Shown: positions 13,801 through 25,547, counted from the stretch's first letter. The stretch: 64,000 nt of DNA from Anastrepha obliqua (GCF_027943255.1 NC_072894.1:77477601-77541600); one strand, 5' to 3'. Program-made: numbers and translations. Notes: a model not told the origin generated them from the sequence alone.

Positions 13801-15423
13801 GTGACACGTCGTGTCATCGCCACTCCAAATAAGACTTTAGTCACCATAAATGGTTTAGATAAGATCAATTCCAACCAGCAAGCAGAGCACCAAAATAATC
13901 AAGAATCTAATGATCAAGACATACCAGGATTCTTTGACCGCTACTCGGCAACTAGACGAACAAGGCGTTACAAACGTCCAACAGATTACAGCAGCGGCAA
14001 TGAAGACCTTTTGTCAACTAAAGAAACAAATGAATTGAATGATGTACGGCAGTCATCGAGTGCTGGCGACATGGTTGCGCTGCACAGCAAAGTTCAAGAG
14101 ATACCTGTGAAAAATAATACTCAAGCAGAAAAACTTGTATTGGATGAACCAAAGCCATCCATCAAACCATACGCTGAACGCACGATCACTAAGTTGGAGA
14201 AGGTTGGGCGCCACATTAGCTCCATCAATCAAGAAGATGTACAAGAAGCCATAAGGAATCTCAAATCACCGACCAACACGCCAGAGCGCATATGGAGTCC
14301 AACACGTGACGTGTCCAATCCGCATATAACAGGTACATCTACGCAAAATACCACTCATAGCACGAACGGTGGCGCTACGATCATTAAATTATCAAGCCAT
14401 GAACTCAATGACGAAGGCTTTGAAGAGACTCAAAGTCTTGTATCGGATACGCCATCACAAGGCAAGGAGAGTACGAACTCCTCTTGTAATGGTGTCACCG
14501 AACACGTCACGCCGCATACAAGAACCATAATAACGAAAACTGCAACACCAAAATCCACCACCTCCAAATACAGCACGAATCGACTTGCAGATCGCCTACA
14601 AATTTCCAAGCTGCGCAACGTGCTGCCACAGAAATCTCAACCTCCATATACCCCGCAACAAAATTCGATACGCCGCACTCCAAACTCAGCGCCAATAGAT
14701 CGCAGTCGCTCCTTCCGCACAACTAGCGGTCTAACAGTTGCGCAACCTATACTCGGCGGTTCTGGCAGCAATACAGCAAGACGGGCACATTCGATGCGCC
14801 GACCAGGCAACGCTCATCAAGACGCAACACAAAGTGTCAATACTTCACCAATACATGCAGCTCGACGCGATGTAGAACGCAGCAGTTCACGTAATAGCCT
14901 CCGTTCGTCGCGCTCATCCATTAACAGTGGCGCATCGACTAATACAGTGCGTCGCATGCCAATAATGGTGAGCAAAGCGCCGCTGCAAACGGTGTCGGTA
15001 GATTCGTCGCCCAGCAAGCGCCCACTTACAATGCAAAATAATGTACCACCACACATGCGCATCGTTGCTAATGCGTCGGCGAATCGCACGCCCGTACCGG
15101 CTAGTCGCAGCAGTAGTAGTGGTTCCAGCATTGGGCAGCATGTGGTAGTGGTGCGCAAAGTAACGGGTAACTCCGGTGGTAGTGGTCAACGCTCTGTGCA
15201 TTTGGGCAGTGCGAGTTTTAAAGAAAATCAAACAAACTCCATGCCAACGCGCTCAAATGTTGCTCGAAGTGCCGTCCTAGTCAAAGCGACCATGTCACAA
15301 CAGGCCACACCGCAGACGACACACACGCGGACGAATAGTAGCACCAGAAGTAGTTCGAGCAGTCGTGGTATGAGCAGCTTTATGCGGCCAACAGCGTCTA
15401 GCGCCACCAAGAGAACCAAATAG
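1814..15423 (+). CDS. Form3: formin, INF2/Form3 class (5' end outside window)
   Basis: Actin nucleation and elongation factor of the INF2-like diaphanous group. Coding exons: 1814-2763, 4313-4501, 4756-4856, 9359-9608, 9669-9795, 9856-10108, 10186-10407, 12366-12573, 12676-12809, 12896-13147, 13217-15423. All have GT-AG junctions and phases that join without a break, giving 1,630 residues to the TAG. The visible part opens with the end of the N-terminal regulatory region (ILQHLLRIDP, KFSCPHC). It continues with a proline-rich FH1 at about residues 105-180 and an FH2 at about 213-610, which starts KMKTINWGKIPPNRV and carries GNFLNSGGYAGNAAG. A short DAD/WH2-like segment (EEDDLMEFLRTSG) follows at about 670. 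The tail of about 900 residues is Ser/Thr/Arg-rich and looks disordered, with an Asn-rich run encoded near 13000-13060. Intron 3 (4857-9358) is full of transposons. The gene converges on msl-3. The Form3 symbol rests on resemblance to the Drosophila protein. Confidence 0.9.
2764..4312. other. formin intron 1 (visible)
   Basis: Intron between the FH1/early-FH2 exon and the next FH2 exon, with donor GTAAGA at 2764 and acceptor AG at 4311-4312. Apart from one hairpin-repeat copy (3376-3482) I see only unremarkable AT-rich DNA. Confidence 0.75.
3376..3482 (-). repeat. hairpin dispersed repeat, copy (minus)
   Basis: Minus-strand copy with the full stem. On the plus strand 'gcagcattccccgtatatg' is followed by 'tatggggaatgtttatgctgc' and then a CAA run. 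The GGATTTATAT tail block lies on the left side. Confidence 0.7.
5729..6078. repeat. 175-bp direct tandem duplication inside mariner remnant
   Basis: Two adjacent units, 5729-5903 and 5904-6078, each starting GGGACGTTTTCTACTCACAT and ending 'gtgttttgggtttcg'. By eye I see no differences between them. Confidence 0.85.
6697..7412. mobile_element. TTAA-flanked non-autonomous DNA element
   Basis: Ends are perfect 13-bp inverted repeats, GGGGGTAGTATGG and CCATACTACCCCC, each directly flanked by TTAA (6693-6696 and 7413-7416). TTAA target duplications fit piggyBac or Kolobok superfamilies. There is no transposase and long A/T runs are present. An internal block, 'aaatttgaaaagaatcgg' near 7147, recurs near 54570 in a related element. 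Confidence 0.75.
7841..8517. mobile_element. rearranged mariner remnant, head-to-head arms
   Basis: The plus strand at 7872-8200 encodes the C-terminal half of a mariner-type transposase (REIINDFLWPELGGIDLDN, then TPCNFFLWGNVKEKVYA by frame). The same segment reappears inverted at 8284-8469 (MINDFLWPELDGIDLDNVYF, QQDG). Outer ends 'ataaaggattttccaataa' and 'ttattggaaacccctttat' are approximate inverses. The two arms come from the same region of the element, so this is a fold-back-like derivative with no intact gene. The left arm lost the QQDG catalytic block. Confidence 0.7.
8537..9042 (+). mobile_element. 5'-truncated LINE insertion with ~45-bp target duplication
   Basis: A LINE tail occupies about 8582-8990. 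It encodes the ORF2 C-terminus with a zinc-knuckle-like Cys/His motif (HVCQFCNEEILSIKHIVTSC) and stops at FEI. A short 3' tract and an A-run at 8970-8986 follow. The flanks 8537-8581 and 8998-9042 are direct repeats ('atttgattgctttaaaaatt' and onward) with two mismatches by eye, a long target-site duplication. Confidence 0.75.
10622..10663 (+). repeat. hairpin dispersed repeat, tail fragment
   Basis: 'cggatttaaatccatgtcgt' followed by 'tccagtaacgtaggaac' matches only the 3' domain of the family. It lies in the formin intron 10408-12365. Confidence 0.5.
10985..11740 (-). pseudogene. non-LTR retrotransposon remnant (RNase H and C-terminal region)
   Basis: Minus-strand frames encode ADEYARKGSELNL, typical of the end of an RNase H domain in Jockey/R1-type elements. 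They continue, after a frame change near 11240, into a Cys-rich tail (CRCRGDEKEIESVQHLPCKC) and TLLRF-like ending (ERLVTFLKRSK). It is frameshifted and 5' truncated, and lies in the formin intron. Confidence 0.65.
11960..12227 (-). mobile_element. tRNA-derived SINE, near full length (minus)
   Basis: The minus strand reads a tRNA-like head (GCCGTAGCCGAATGGGTTGG as A-box region, 'aggttcgaatctcgg' as B box). The conserved body and an 'aattggcgccgag' border follow. It is preceded on the plus strand by a CATA microsatellite (11940-11960). Confidence 0.75.
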
Positions 15424-18067
15424 GATTGATAGGGAAAATAACAACAAATTCATAGTATGCATATAACTGCGTGCTTATACATATGTATGTGCATTAGGGA
15501 TGTTCGTATATTGAATTTTCATATTATAAGACTTTGTCTATTTTAATCGAAGACGCCCTCCCTTAAAGGTAAATTAGATTTAAGGTGAAACAGATTAAAT
15601 TACATGATTCTAGTGCACAGGCAATTCGGTCTATAGAATAGCAGCATCTTAATTATATTAAAAATATGCGTACAAACTATTTTTTGAATAACCCCACACT
15701 CACTGATATGAATTCGTATGCTGTAAGTAATTCGTTTCACCTTTTTCGTGAGTTTTATTTTTTTAACTTTAATTCGGCTGAGTTTTACTATTGAGTAACT
15801 ATAAATTTTCGACATGCTAAAAAGCGACTGAAAAATGTATTTGAATGTACCCCCTCCGCAGACTGACTCGAAAAGTCATTATCATTAATGCACATAATAT
15901 TTTTTCTTTACAACTGCTTTAACGTCTTTAGTTGTGGTGAAGAAACCAAAACCAGCTGAATTTTAATGTTTAAAAGCAACATTCACTATTTGCTGACTTA
16001 TTCCCCATAAGTATTGTTTAATTTATTTTACCAAAAAATCACTTAAATAGTTTGCTTCCAAATTTATAAATACGATTTTTAAGTTTTTTCTAGCTTCCAA
16101 AAAAAAAAGTGTATTATTCAAATTACAAGGGCCGTTTAAAAAGTCTGTGCAATAAGAAAAACCAACTTAATTGTTTGGAGTAAACCCCTTTTTATTTTCC
16201 GGCATAGTCTCTTTTTAGGCTTATACACTTCGTACAATACTATTCTTGATCCCTTCCGAATAATAAGTAGGATTTGTCCAAGTCTGAAAATAGCTATTCG
16301 TTTCTGCAATCGTTTGAATAAAATCTTTTTCCCGTCAGCCATCTCTTCAAATTACGGAACAAATAGTAGTCCGAGAGATCCGAGTTTGAATTCTAGTTCC
16401 ATTCATTTTGCGACCACAACTGCTGAGGCGTGAGCTGGTGCGTTGTCGTGATGAAAAAGGAAAATCACCTGACTTCCTCGATTCAAACGAATGACAGAAA
16501 TAGAACGAGCTGCCTGAAACTTGATGTGTGATCTTCCAGGAGATGCTACTCACTAAACATAACCTCAGTGCTATCTCTTTGACTTTGCACAGACTTTTCA
16601 AACGACCCCCGTAGTATCCGGTTGAACAAATTCATTTTTGTTTAGCGTTAGCCGATTGATTTAAAATTTTTTTTCTCGCATCTTCTATTGTCTTAAGAGA
16701 AAAGTAACGGAGACTCACATATTGATATAAACAAAATAAATAAGATACCCAGCATATACTTATAAGAACATCCCTAATATGCATGCATAGAACTTGAAAC
16801 AACCTACACCAATAATCTATCATATCCGATCCGTAAAATGTATGAAGAAGATAATTGTTATAAATGTATGTATGTAATTGGAAATGATCTTTCAAAGAAA
16901 AGGGATTTCTGTAAAAACAAAAAAAAAACATAATGTATTGATTTTATAATAGGCTGTTACCGTAGCTAAGCCCCTTGGAAAATCAGAATCTAAGATACAT
17001 GTATACGTACATATACAAACATATATTTGTACTTGTTAACATTCAGTCGTTGTATTTTTTCTACAAGTCTTTAGAGAACACATAAAAAACTAAAATGGAT
17101 TTGTGTATACAAATAGTAAATATATACATACATACAACACTCTTAAGCCGTCCGCGCAAATCGAATTTGAAGCACACCTTTTGAAACTAAACCCAAACAC
17201 AGCGCCTTCCGTGCGGTATAGTTGAGAACTGCGTACAAGATGAACAATACATATGCACAAATATGTAATATATAAACTCTTTTTTAACGGTAAAAATACT
17301 CTGAAAATTATTTTCGAAAAAAGCAATACAACTTAGTAATTCTTATTCATCGGAATTTATATTTGTTTCGCTAAATTAGCAGATCACTCACACAGCAGTC
17401 GCAAACTATTTTCTATCGTAGGAAAACGTATTTTAGGAAACTTAATCAAACTTTGTATGAATTGAAATCAAAATGTGACAAAAATTTAAATTTTTCCGTA
17501 AAACTATTGTATATTACAACACATGTATGTATATACATAGGAACATAAAGTCTCAAAAACAATCAAAAGAAATCACAAAAGTTTCCGATTAGGAAAAACT
17601 AATGCACTAAAAATCTCTACTAAGTTATTAATTTAAGCAGAACAACATTAACGGAACTAAGCCATTTTACTTACTAGCTAGTTTGCAATCATTGACTTGT
17701 AATGAATGAAAGACGCAAAATATTTCGAGTTTACAATAATTTTAAGTAATATTTATTTCACAAAAGCTTTTGGCAAAAACACAAAGTGTGTAAAACTGTA
17801 GTTGTCTACATACACTACTACCGTATGTACATATGTTTTCAAGTGTGGTGGCAAGTGAAAATATAAAAATAAAAGAAGTATGTAACAATAACACACATGT
17901 ATTTATGTGAATAAAATGAAAAAGCTTTAAAACTATAATTAAAAGTACTTGTAATTGTTAAGATACACAGTTTTGTAAAAATAAAACTTGTTTCTAAATT
18001 TACATTATTTTATGTGTGTCTTTTTTTTTAATGAATTAACTACTTAAATATCCATGTGTATATTGAA
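15424..18067. other. formin-msl-3 convergent intergenic / 3'UTR DNA
   Basis: Between the formin stop and the msl-3 stop, with the two genes tail to tail. Plus-strand AATAAA motifs occur around 17870-17985 and a minus-strand AATAAA near 17752, so the 3'UTRs may overlap. It holds one internally deleted mariner (16127-16614). I see no further coding exon. Confidence 0.6.
16127..16614 (-). mobile_element. internally deleted mariner
   Basis: Ends GGGCCGTTTAAAAAGTCTGT and ACAGACTTTTCAAACGACCC are approximate inverted repeats of the mariner type. Minus-strand frames near 16140-16400 recall the mariner C-terminus (DYYLFRNLKRWLTGKRFYS, then DLDKSY). Only about 490 bp remain. Confidence 0.7.
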
Positions 18068-21000
18068 TTACGTTGCAATAGCTGCGGCAGGTGTTGTTGT
18101 TGTCGATGTCTCCGTTGTTATAACAGTAGCATTTGTTCCTGTCACACTTGTCGTCGACGTTTGCAGCAAATTTGATTCCAACGTTTCTTTAACACTATCC
18201 GCCACATCTGGTTTAACGCACTCGCTAGAGCTCGCGCGTTTTCGCGCCGCATTCGAACGCGCATAATTATCTTCGTTGAACCACTCTTTGCGTGCCTCTA
18301 GGTAGCTGCAGAAGGAAAGAATTTTCGAAAGAAAAATGTATTACTTGGACTCGTATTAATTTTAAATAATATTAATATATCTCAACTGCCATGAAAAGCA
18401 TTGCGGCCATAAGCGGCATGCTATAAAAAAATTACAGTTTTTTCATAAATAATAACTCACTTTACGAAAGTATCCAAATGCTGTAGTAAAATTTTTAATT
18501 TTTCATCATTTATTGATGATGCATTCAAAAATTCCGGCAGTTTCACTGTAGAAATATAAACAAAAATTATTTGAAAACCCATTTGGATATGAATGGCTGG
18601 GTGAAACATGTAAATATATTATGTTGTTCCCTTGTGCCAGAAGTATGAAAGTGCAAATGTTCAAATTTTGAATTAAAATACTGACTTGTATAAACTTAGG
18701 ATATTCTATGTTATACCAAAACCCATAGTACAAAGAGTTCAATAAAACCAAAAAAATATTTTTTTTTTTTATATCAGAAACCAAACCTTCTAATTTTCAA
18801 AGAACAAAAAACTTTTAAACGTGATTTCCCAACATTTTCATTTTTACACTTTCAAATTCCTGGCATAAAGCGGACAATGCGATTGTAGACTTCTAGCAAT
18901 ACAAGTATGCATTTTTTTTTTCTGAGTAGATCTTGTGGTGCCAAGGAGCCAAGATTGTCGCTTCTTAACACATCAGTGCCAAAGACCTCAAACCTGATTC
19001 GAGCGAAGGCGGGGCAGACACACAGGAAGTGGTCCGCCGTCTCATCCTCCTCTTCACAAGCTGGGCAGAGTACACTGTCTGAGAAGCCCAACCTTTCCAT
19101 GTGCTTTGCCCACATAAAGTGGGCCGTCATCAGTCCAACCAGCCGTCTGCACTCCCCTCTGCTTAATGACAGAAGGGTTTGCGACAGTCGATCGGACATG
19201 ACAGGTAACATCAGTTTTGTCCATCTGCAGCCTCTCTCAGCCTGCCAAGCTCGCTTGTGGGTGGTAGTTACCCACTTGCTAACCGTGGCCGTGATGGCCG
19301 CAGAAGGGAATGGCAAAACGGGCTCTGGGCCAAAGAAGTTGGCCTCAGAGCCCATCTTAGCTAAGGAGTCAGAGGTCTCGTTACCCGCGATACCCACGTG
19401 TCCCGGGACCCATGTTAGCATCAGGCTATTATGTCTACCGACATAGTTCAGCCTGGATTTACAGGACAGCAAGTATGCATACATATGTAAGTTTACGGGC
19501 TAGTTCAAGTGCGAGCATATTTCTTTTAAATTCAAATTAAATATTGTACATTCCCTCTTTATTAACCCTCTAATGAATGGTAAATAATATTTTCTACATC
19601 ACAGCGTACACTCTTAAAGATGTCGATCCTTTTGGTGATTACATTTAGGTATAATTTGAGCTCTCAGGCAGCTGCTATAATTTACTTTCGGGTAAATTTG
19701 AATCAAATTCACTGTGAATCGAACATTAGGTGTTCTGTGTTTCCAATCTTTCATTTCGATTTTATTTTCTAAAATGAATTTCGTGTAAATTTGAATATTC
19801 TGCGAAACGAATTCACTGTTGGTTGGTATTTAGTTGAACTTAAATTTGCGAATTTGATGCATACAAACTAAATAACGTTTTTGATCGAAGCAAAGGTGTG
19901 AGTAAATTGAAAATTATATATAAAAGAGATTATGATATCTGTGCGGATTTTTTTTAACTCGGAAGCAAATATAACACTACTATGAGCCATTACAATTTAT
20001 TTATATAAACTATTTTTTCCTACTGCCCTTTGAGAGCCACCTTGAGCTAAAAACCTCAATATGGTCCCTAATTGTAGTAGAGCATGAATGGGAAGTTCTT
20101 TTAAATGAGAAGCAACAATGTGTAATAACATCTTAAAAGCACACTTTTTGATGCGGTAGCATATTAATTTTTTTTCGTTAAAATAGTAGCAAGTATTTAT
20201 ACAGATTCAGACACATCTACCATAAAGGATTGGAATAATAGTCGAATCTTTCTGTTAAAGACTTTTTCTGCAAGCCTCTCATTTTCTATTAAAATAATCG
20301 CAAACGTGGTTAATTCAGTCATTTTTTCCTTTTTTATTCAAATATGTTTTATGTGCTTGTGTTAAATTGACAGCTGTAAGGTTAATTTTTAGTGTGAATC
20401 AAAAACGAGTTCAAAAAATAATTAATTATTCGTTTTTCAGAATACCTAAACTAAAGGATATTTCTTAAGTGGCGCCTAGATGTCGGTAGTGAATAATTCC
20501 TAGACAGTACCTTTTTCATGTCATTCTTTGTTTCTTATTACGAAAATGGTCGATCTCTAAGAACAACATATCGCAAAATTAGAGATTCTTTTGGAGAAAT
20601 GAGTCGACAATTCAGAGGTTGATGAAAAAATTTCAAAAAAACTGATTCTGTCGAGGATAGAAAAAGGACTGGCAGATCAAATGCTAGACGTTCAACGAAC
20701 AACCTTCAACATCAATATTTCGATGTTCTCAACAACTAGGCATGCATGAATCGACTGTTTGGCCAATTAATTAATAAATTATTCACATAAACTGTTAAGT
20801 TTGGGATGATCCCACAGAAAAAAGTCGAAAAACGTTAAGTCTGGTAATCAAAAATAAACAGAATATCATGAAATTATTTTCCAGTGAATTTCGCTTGCAA
20901 TAAATTAATCCTTAACGGCCGAGAGCTTTTTTGTAATACTCGCCCATAAGACTAAGGAAAATTAGGTGAAATTCTTAAACGTTTATAAAGATGAACATTT

Positions 21001-24000
21001 AAACTAAACATTTAAACTGATTGAAACCGACAGAACTGATGAATTCAATATTATATATTTACTTGCTTTATAATTTTATATGATCAATAAACCAGGGATG
21101 TACAACATTTCAATATTTGTTAAAGAAAACTACGGCGATGATAAATAAATGAAATAAAAACTGAATTCTTTTCATGTCCCTGTATTGGTGCCTTGCGTTT
21201 TCTATCGCATAATTACTAAGTGACCGTAGCGGGGCCTCTCGGACATTAAGGCTTAATTGTATCGCTGGCTGTGTGGTTTTTCTGAAACCCTGTATCATTA
21301 ACAATAGGTAAAAAAAACATTGTTAGGATATCTCAAAATCGCAATTTTTTAACGACAAGCTGCATTTTGATTGCATTGTTGTTGTTGTAGCAACATAAAC
21401 ATTCCCCATACATATACGAGTTATATTGCTGAAGTTACAGTCCTTGGCTGGATATAAATCCGCGTTGTTCCGGTTACGTAGAACTGACTGTCGTTTTCTT
21501 TGCGACGTAGTATGTACACAACATAATATCTTCTTAATATACCAAATTTTTCACTTAACTTTCTTTCGGAGACCCTTCATTTGTTTTTCCACTTAACATC
21601 TTTGAAAAGAGATGGTATCGCGTGACAATTGGCCATACTAGACACTGCTAAACAACAAACTCGAACTTAAAAGACCCTGTACTTAGCTTTTACGAAAATT
21701 GTAAAATAGTATATCACTCTTTGTGTCAAAGCCAATCCGTAATGCCTTTAATGGAAAAGGGAGTTAGATCAGCGAGGATTGAGAAAGGTCAATTGCTAGA
21801 AATATCCGATTCTATTTTATATTATTCATGAATTTATGACCATAATCATAAATATAAGCTGCTTTCGATTCTCCACTTCTCTACTCACTAGAGTATTCCA
21901 CGCCCGTTAAGCGAAAAATTTGTATGTGAAATGAACAACAACTTCGTGATGTTAAAGCGAGTTAGTTTTTCGCCGCTTAGCTCACAAGCTCAACCTTGGG
22001 CCTGAACTTCCAAGTATCAGCAGGGATATTTTCTTTTTTTGTTTATGATTTATATAACAGTTTGAATGATATGTGGTAAAGAGCAGAACTCTTGCCTTCT
22101 GAACATCCTAAGACGGGATCAAACCATTTTGAATACCGGGATTAACCGAAAAATCGGGAGCCTGGGTGCCTCACGAGCTTAACGAAAAAAAAAACAAAGA
22201 AAGCCGCCTTCAAATTGCTTCTCAGCATCTCGCCCGCCATCGAACAACACGCGGTCTACATTGTCCAGTTGCACCGCGTGAGTGAGGCTATTCGACTGAA
22301 AAAACCTGATCGACATGGTCAAACCATACTCCCTCACCACAACGTCAGGCCTCATGTTGCACAAGTCGTCAAAGCCGCACACCAAGAGCTCGAATGTGAG
22401 GTTCTTCAGTATCCGCCGTATTCTGCGAACCTTGCACCGACCGATTACCATCTTTTCCGCTCCCTGTCAAGCCTTCAATAACAAAGAGGCCCTTAAAAAC
22501 TGACTCAATCACTTCTATGACACCAGACCAGACGATTTTTGGTGGCACGGCATCAAGAAATTGGTCGGAAGGTGGGAAGAGGTTGTAAAAGGCAACAGTG
22601 AATATACAATTGATTAACTTATTGATTTAACTATTGTTTTTTGTTTAAATAGAAGTCTTCGGTAAAAATAATATAATTCGGTCTCGCTTGAGGAATCTTA
22701 CTTTTGTGAACTTAATCTAAATTTCGCTTAAGTGAAAATTCGATTAATTTTGTATCACGACATGGTAATTGGTAGACTCGCCATAAAGTAAAGGACATTT
22801 TTATAAATAAGAAAATACGGAGCATCTTAGAATAGAAAGAAGAGTAAAATAAGAAAATGCTTCATACAGTTCTCAAAACTTACCAATTAATCTTGCTAAA
22901 TGGGGAGCGCCGAAAATCATTGACGGCGCAGCTGGTGCATTGGTAGGCACCAAATGCCAAGACAAAACAGCTTGTAACAAATCTTTAGTTTGCGTAGGTA
23001 TGTTCTGTGCCATTGGTTGTAGCGATTTCAAGTAGTTAATACCGGAAGAACTGCTACTTCCGCCAACAGCGCAGTGCAGTGGAGTTGATGCACCAGAGCT
23101 GGTACTAGCAATACTTGATAAGCAGTTTTCTAATATCATTTCACAATCATCACTGCGATGAATTCGCGATTTACGTTTTTGTGGTTCCTCGGACGGCGCT
23201 GGTGTCGTCGAAGAAGCCTCTGTTGATTGTGTTTCGGTGTAAGTCTCCCCACTATGAATTTGTGTTGAATCAACCTCATTTTTTGTGGGATTAAGAAAAT
23301 CTGGTGTTAGGCCAGGCAATGCAACATAGGTAAAATTTTTTAGATTCTCTTCAGTTAAATATGACAACGCAAATTCTTTCTCCTCTTTATACAGTAGATA
23401 TTCCGCTATGGTAAAATCAAAGTAAATGCGTAAACCATCGGCGACTTCCTTTAGCAAACTAACACTACAAATTAAAAAGGAAAGGGAATTGTACAGTGGA
23501 TTAAAGTTTACATGTATACTTATATTTTGTAAATATATGTACTTACGTCGCTACTAATTTATCAAATTCGTGTTCTTTTTTGTTTGTTCGTTGCTGTGTA
23601 GTACGACGCCTTGTACTCTCAACTTGCGTTGTTGAAAATACCAATTTAACAACACTTTGCTTTACGAAATTTTCTAATATCGCCACCACTGGGATACGTG
23701 CAGGCAGAGCATGTTGTTTGCAATACTTGACGATCATATCATGATCGTACTCTAAGTACTGACGCAGGCGTTCGCTTATGCGAAGTAAAACACGTTCCTC
23801 GTCTGGAAAACTTTCCACAGAACTGCAACATGACTCGCTCTCACATTCTTAACAAGAAAAATTAGGTAATCTAAGTTTGTACATCCACCCTTGAACTTAT
23901 ATGATACTACCTACCGTCCTTCATTGAAAAATCTTCTTGCCTTTCTAGAGTGCTACTTGAACTAAAATTATCTTCCGAGGAGCCGCGTGTTCGAAACTTA

Positions 24001-24633
24001 GGTGATGAGAGCAGTTCTGAGCTTACGTTGCCCTCTGCAGCTGTAGCATCGTCTGGCGACAGCACCGATTTATTTTGCTTTTTCTTAATGCTGCTACGCT
24101 CTTTCCGATAAAGAAAAGCATTACTAAAAGAGGAAATAAGTGGAAAATTACAGAATCTATAAATAAAATGTAAACAAATTACATTTGCAACTGTGCTTTT
24201 TCAGCCAAATCACGCTGAAGTTGCCGATTTTCCTCTGTATCTTTTAGCACATAATCAGCATTCACTTTACGATCCCATGAACTGCTCCAACCTTGAAAAT
24301 GTATTTTATATTGAATAACTTTCCGCCCACGCTTGTCCTTTGAATCGTAGATACCTAAAATCTATTACGCAATTTTTTCATAGATAAATACGAAATTTGT
24401 CTTAGCAAATACTAACTTTGAAAACAAAATCGAGCAAAACTCAAAACAATTAAAAGCAACACTTATGTAGTACATGTACATACTGCAACAACTGCAGAAT
24501 GTTTGCGCACCTTTGAGTCGTATAACACTTTTGCCTTTGTTGGATCTGGCTCGTAGCAGAGTACCTTCTCACCCTTTTCAAAATATCGCGTACTCGTACT
24601 GTTGCGGTGAGAATATCGACTTCTTTGTGCCAT
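18068..24633 (-). CDS. msl-3: male-specific lethal 3 (MSL3), chromodomain/MRG protein
   Basis: Subunit of the MSL complex that, in Drosophila, binds H3K36-methylated chromatin and helps double X transcription in males. Exons in transcript order: 24633-24511, 24361-24183, 24123-23915, 23847-23547, 23464-22884, 18545-18461, 18305-18068, giving 571 residues (Drosophila about 512). ATG at 24633 was chosen because [10 protein letters not shown] leads into the chromodomain. The chromodomain (about 14-90) has [20 protein letters not shown], then [14 protein letters not shown], which retains the aromatic cage residues. The MRG domain (from about 180) includes [17 protein letters not shown] and, after a Ser/Thr-rich insert (about residues 320-420), [10 protein letters not shown]. 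The last exon adds a Thr/Ser-rich tail. The exon 2 start at 24361 (ILGIYDS) is the only one I found that keeps frame. Intron 5 (18546-22883) is packed with transposon remnants. MRG15 is the alternative, but the motif spacing favours MSL3. Confidence 0.9.
18902..19480 (-). mobile_element. truncated non-LTR retrotransposon insertion with target duplication
   Basis: Flanked by an 11-bp perfect direct repeat CAAGTATGCAT (18902-18912 and 19470-19480). On the minus strand it encodes the end of an RNase H domain ([20 protein letters not shown]) and a Cys/His C-terminal region ([20 protein letters not shown]). At its 3' side the frame runs straight into an A-run (T-run at 18913-18922) after QDLLR, with no stop codon before it. 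It is truncated at both ends and lies in msl-3 intron 5. Confidence 0.85.
20525..20800 (+). pseudogene. mariner/IS630-type transposase N-terminal fragment
   Basis: Plus-strand segments read [15 protein letters not shown], then [20 protein letters not shown] by shifting frames. They match the second copy at 25228-25540 at nucleotide level ('aagaacaacatatcgcaaa', 'tctgtcgaggatagaa'). It is broken by frameshifts and lies in msl-3 intron 5. Confidence 0.6.
21375..21496 (+). repeat. hairpin dispersed repeat, copy
   Basis: 'ttgttgttgtagcaacataa' start, CATTCCCC stem half with the partner degraded, and a 'ggatataaatccgcgttgtt' tail. It lies in msl-3 intron 5. Confidence 0.65.
22195..22620 (+). pseudogene. 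mariner transposase C-terminal fragment
   Basis: Plus-strand frame with [20 protein letters not shown], then [20 protein letters not shown]; further frames give [14 protein letters not shown]. In active relatives the motif here is HDN; the catalytic Asp is His in this copy, so it is dead even apart from the frameshift after LSS. It lies in msl-3 intron 5. Confidence 0.8.
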
Positions 24634-25227
24634 TTTTAAAAGCAATAATTAATTTAGTGCATACCTTTGAAATTTTAAACACATCCCCGACTTTCAAAAA
24701 ATACTTAAGTAAAGGTTTCAACGCAAATTAGGGATTTTTGCAAGCACAGTTTTAATGTCAAAAATCATCTGTCCCAAAGGCAGAGTTGTTATCGAGCCTT
24801 CTTACTATTGTTATGTTATAAAAAATATAACTATAGCTAAGAGTTTTTTCTTAATTACACGCATGTTCTAAGCTATCAAACTTTGTTTAACTTTTACTTT
24901 GATGTTGTCTAGAGATTTCGAGTAACAACAAAATATAAGCCACTGACAAATGTCATACTTCTAGAATAGAGTTTCAAGCCAAGAATACAAAATTGCACCT
25001 TCTGAATTCGCTGTGACGTCATCTCTTCAAATAAAACAAGAAAATAAGATAAAACGTTTGTGAAGAGGAAGAGTAAACGAAAAAAAAAGAAGCTGCCAAA
25101 CACAGGAAATTATACACACACATGCACTTTCTTGGCACGGCGTCATCGACGTCTAGATAATCAGTCCAGGAATAGACGATACTTCGTTTGTCATCTTTGA
25201 CATTTGTCAAGTAGACAGATGTCCAAT

Positions 25228-25540
25228 TTTGTACGATAGAACAACGCGTTAAAATTATTGGAACATATTATGAAAATTTAAAATGGTCTTTAAGAACAAC
25301 ATATCGCAAAGTTCGTAATTTGTTTAGTGGAATGAGCCGACAATTCAAAGGTTCGTGAAAAAATTGCAAGAAACTGGTTCTGTCGAGGATAGAAGAAGGA
25401 CTGGCAGAACTAAAATTGACCGTTCGGTTGAGAATATTGCTGCTGTAGCGCAAAGTATTGGTGAACAATCTTCACCATCGATATCTCGACGTGCTCAACA
25501 ATTAGGATATCAGGACTGTTTTGCCAGTAGCGGTTAAGTA
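25228..25540 (+). pseudogene. mariner/IS630-type transposase N-terminal fragment
   Basis: Two overlapping frames give YDRTTRLKLLEHI and then KKLQETGSVEDRRRTGRTKI, DRSVENIAAVAQSIGE and SISRRAQQLGYQD. This is the DNA-binding region common to a group of Tc1/mariner-like transposases. A frameshift separates the two halves. The downstream side is cut by the TTAA element. Confidence 0.7.
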
Positions 25541-25547
25541 AAATTAA

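Noticed and set aside
14817..15158. Minus-strand frames across the last formin exon
   Set aside because: Shadows of the long spliced formin frame, which has matching phases and the right composition.
18907..19446. 179-codon plus-strand frame
   Set aside because: It is the antisense shadow of the LINE RNase H/C-terminal frame on the minus strand.
21110..21304. 64-codon minus-strand frame
   Set aside because: No motif that I recognise; it lies among transposon debris in msl-3 intron 5.
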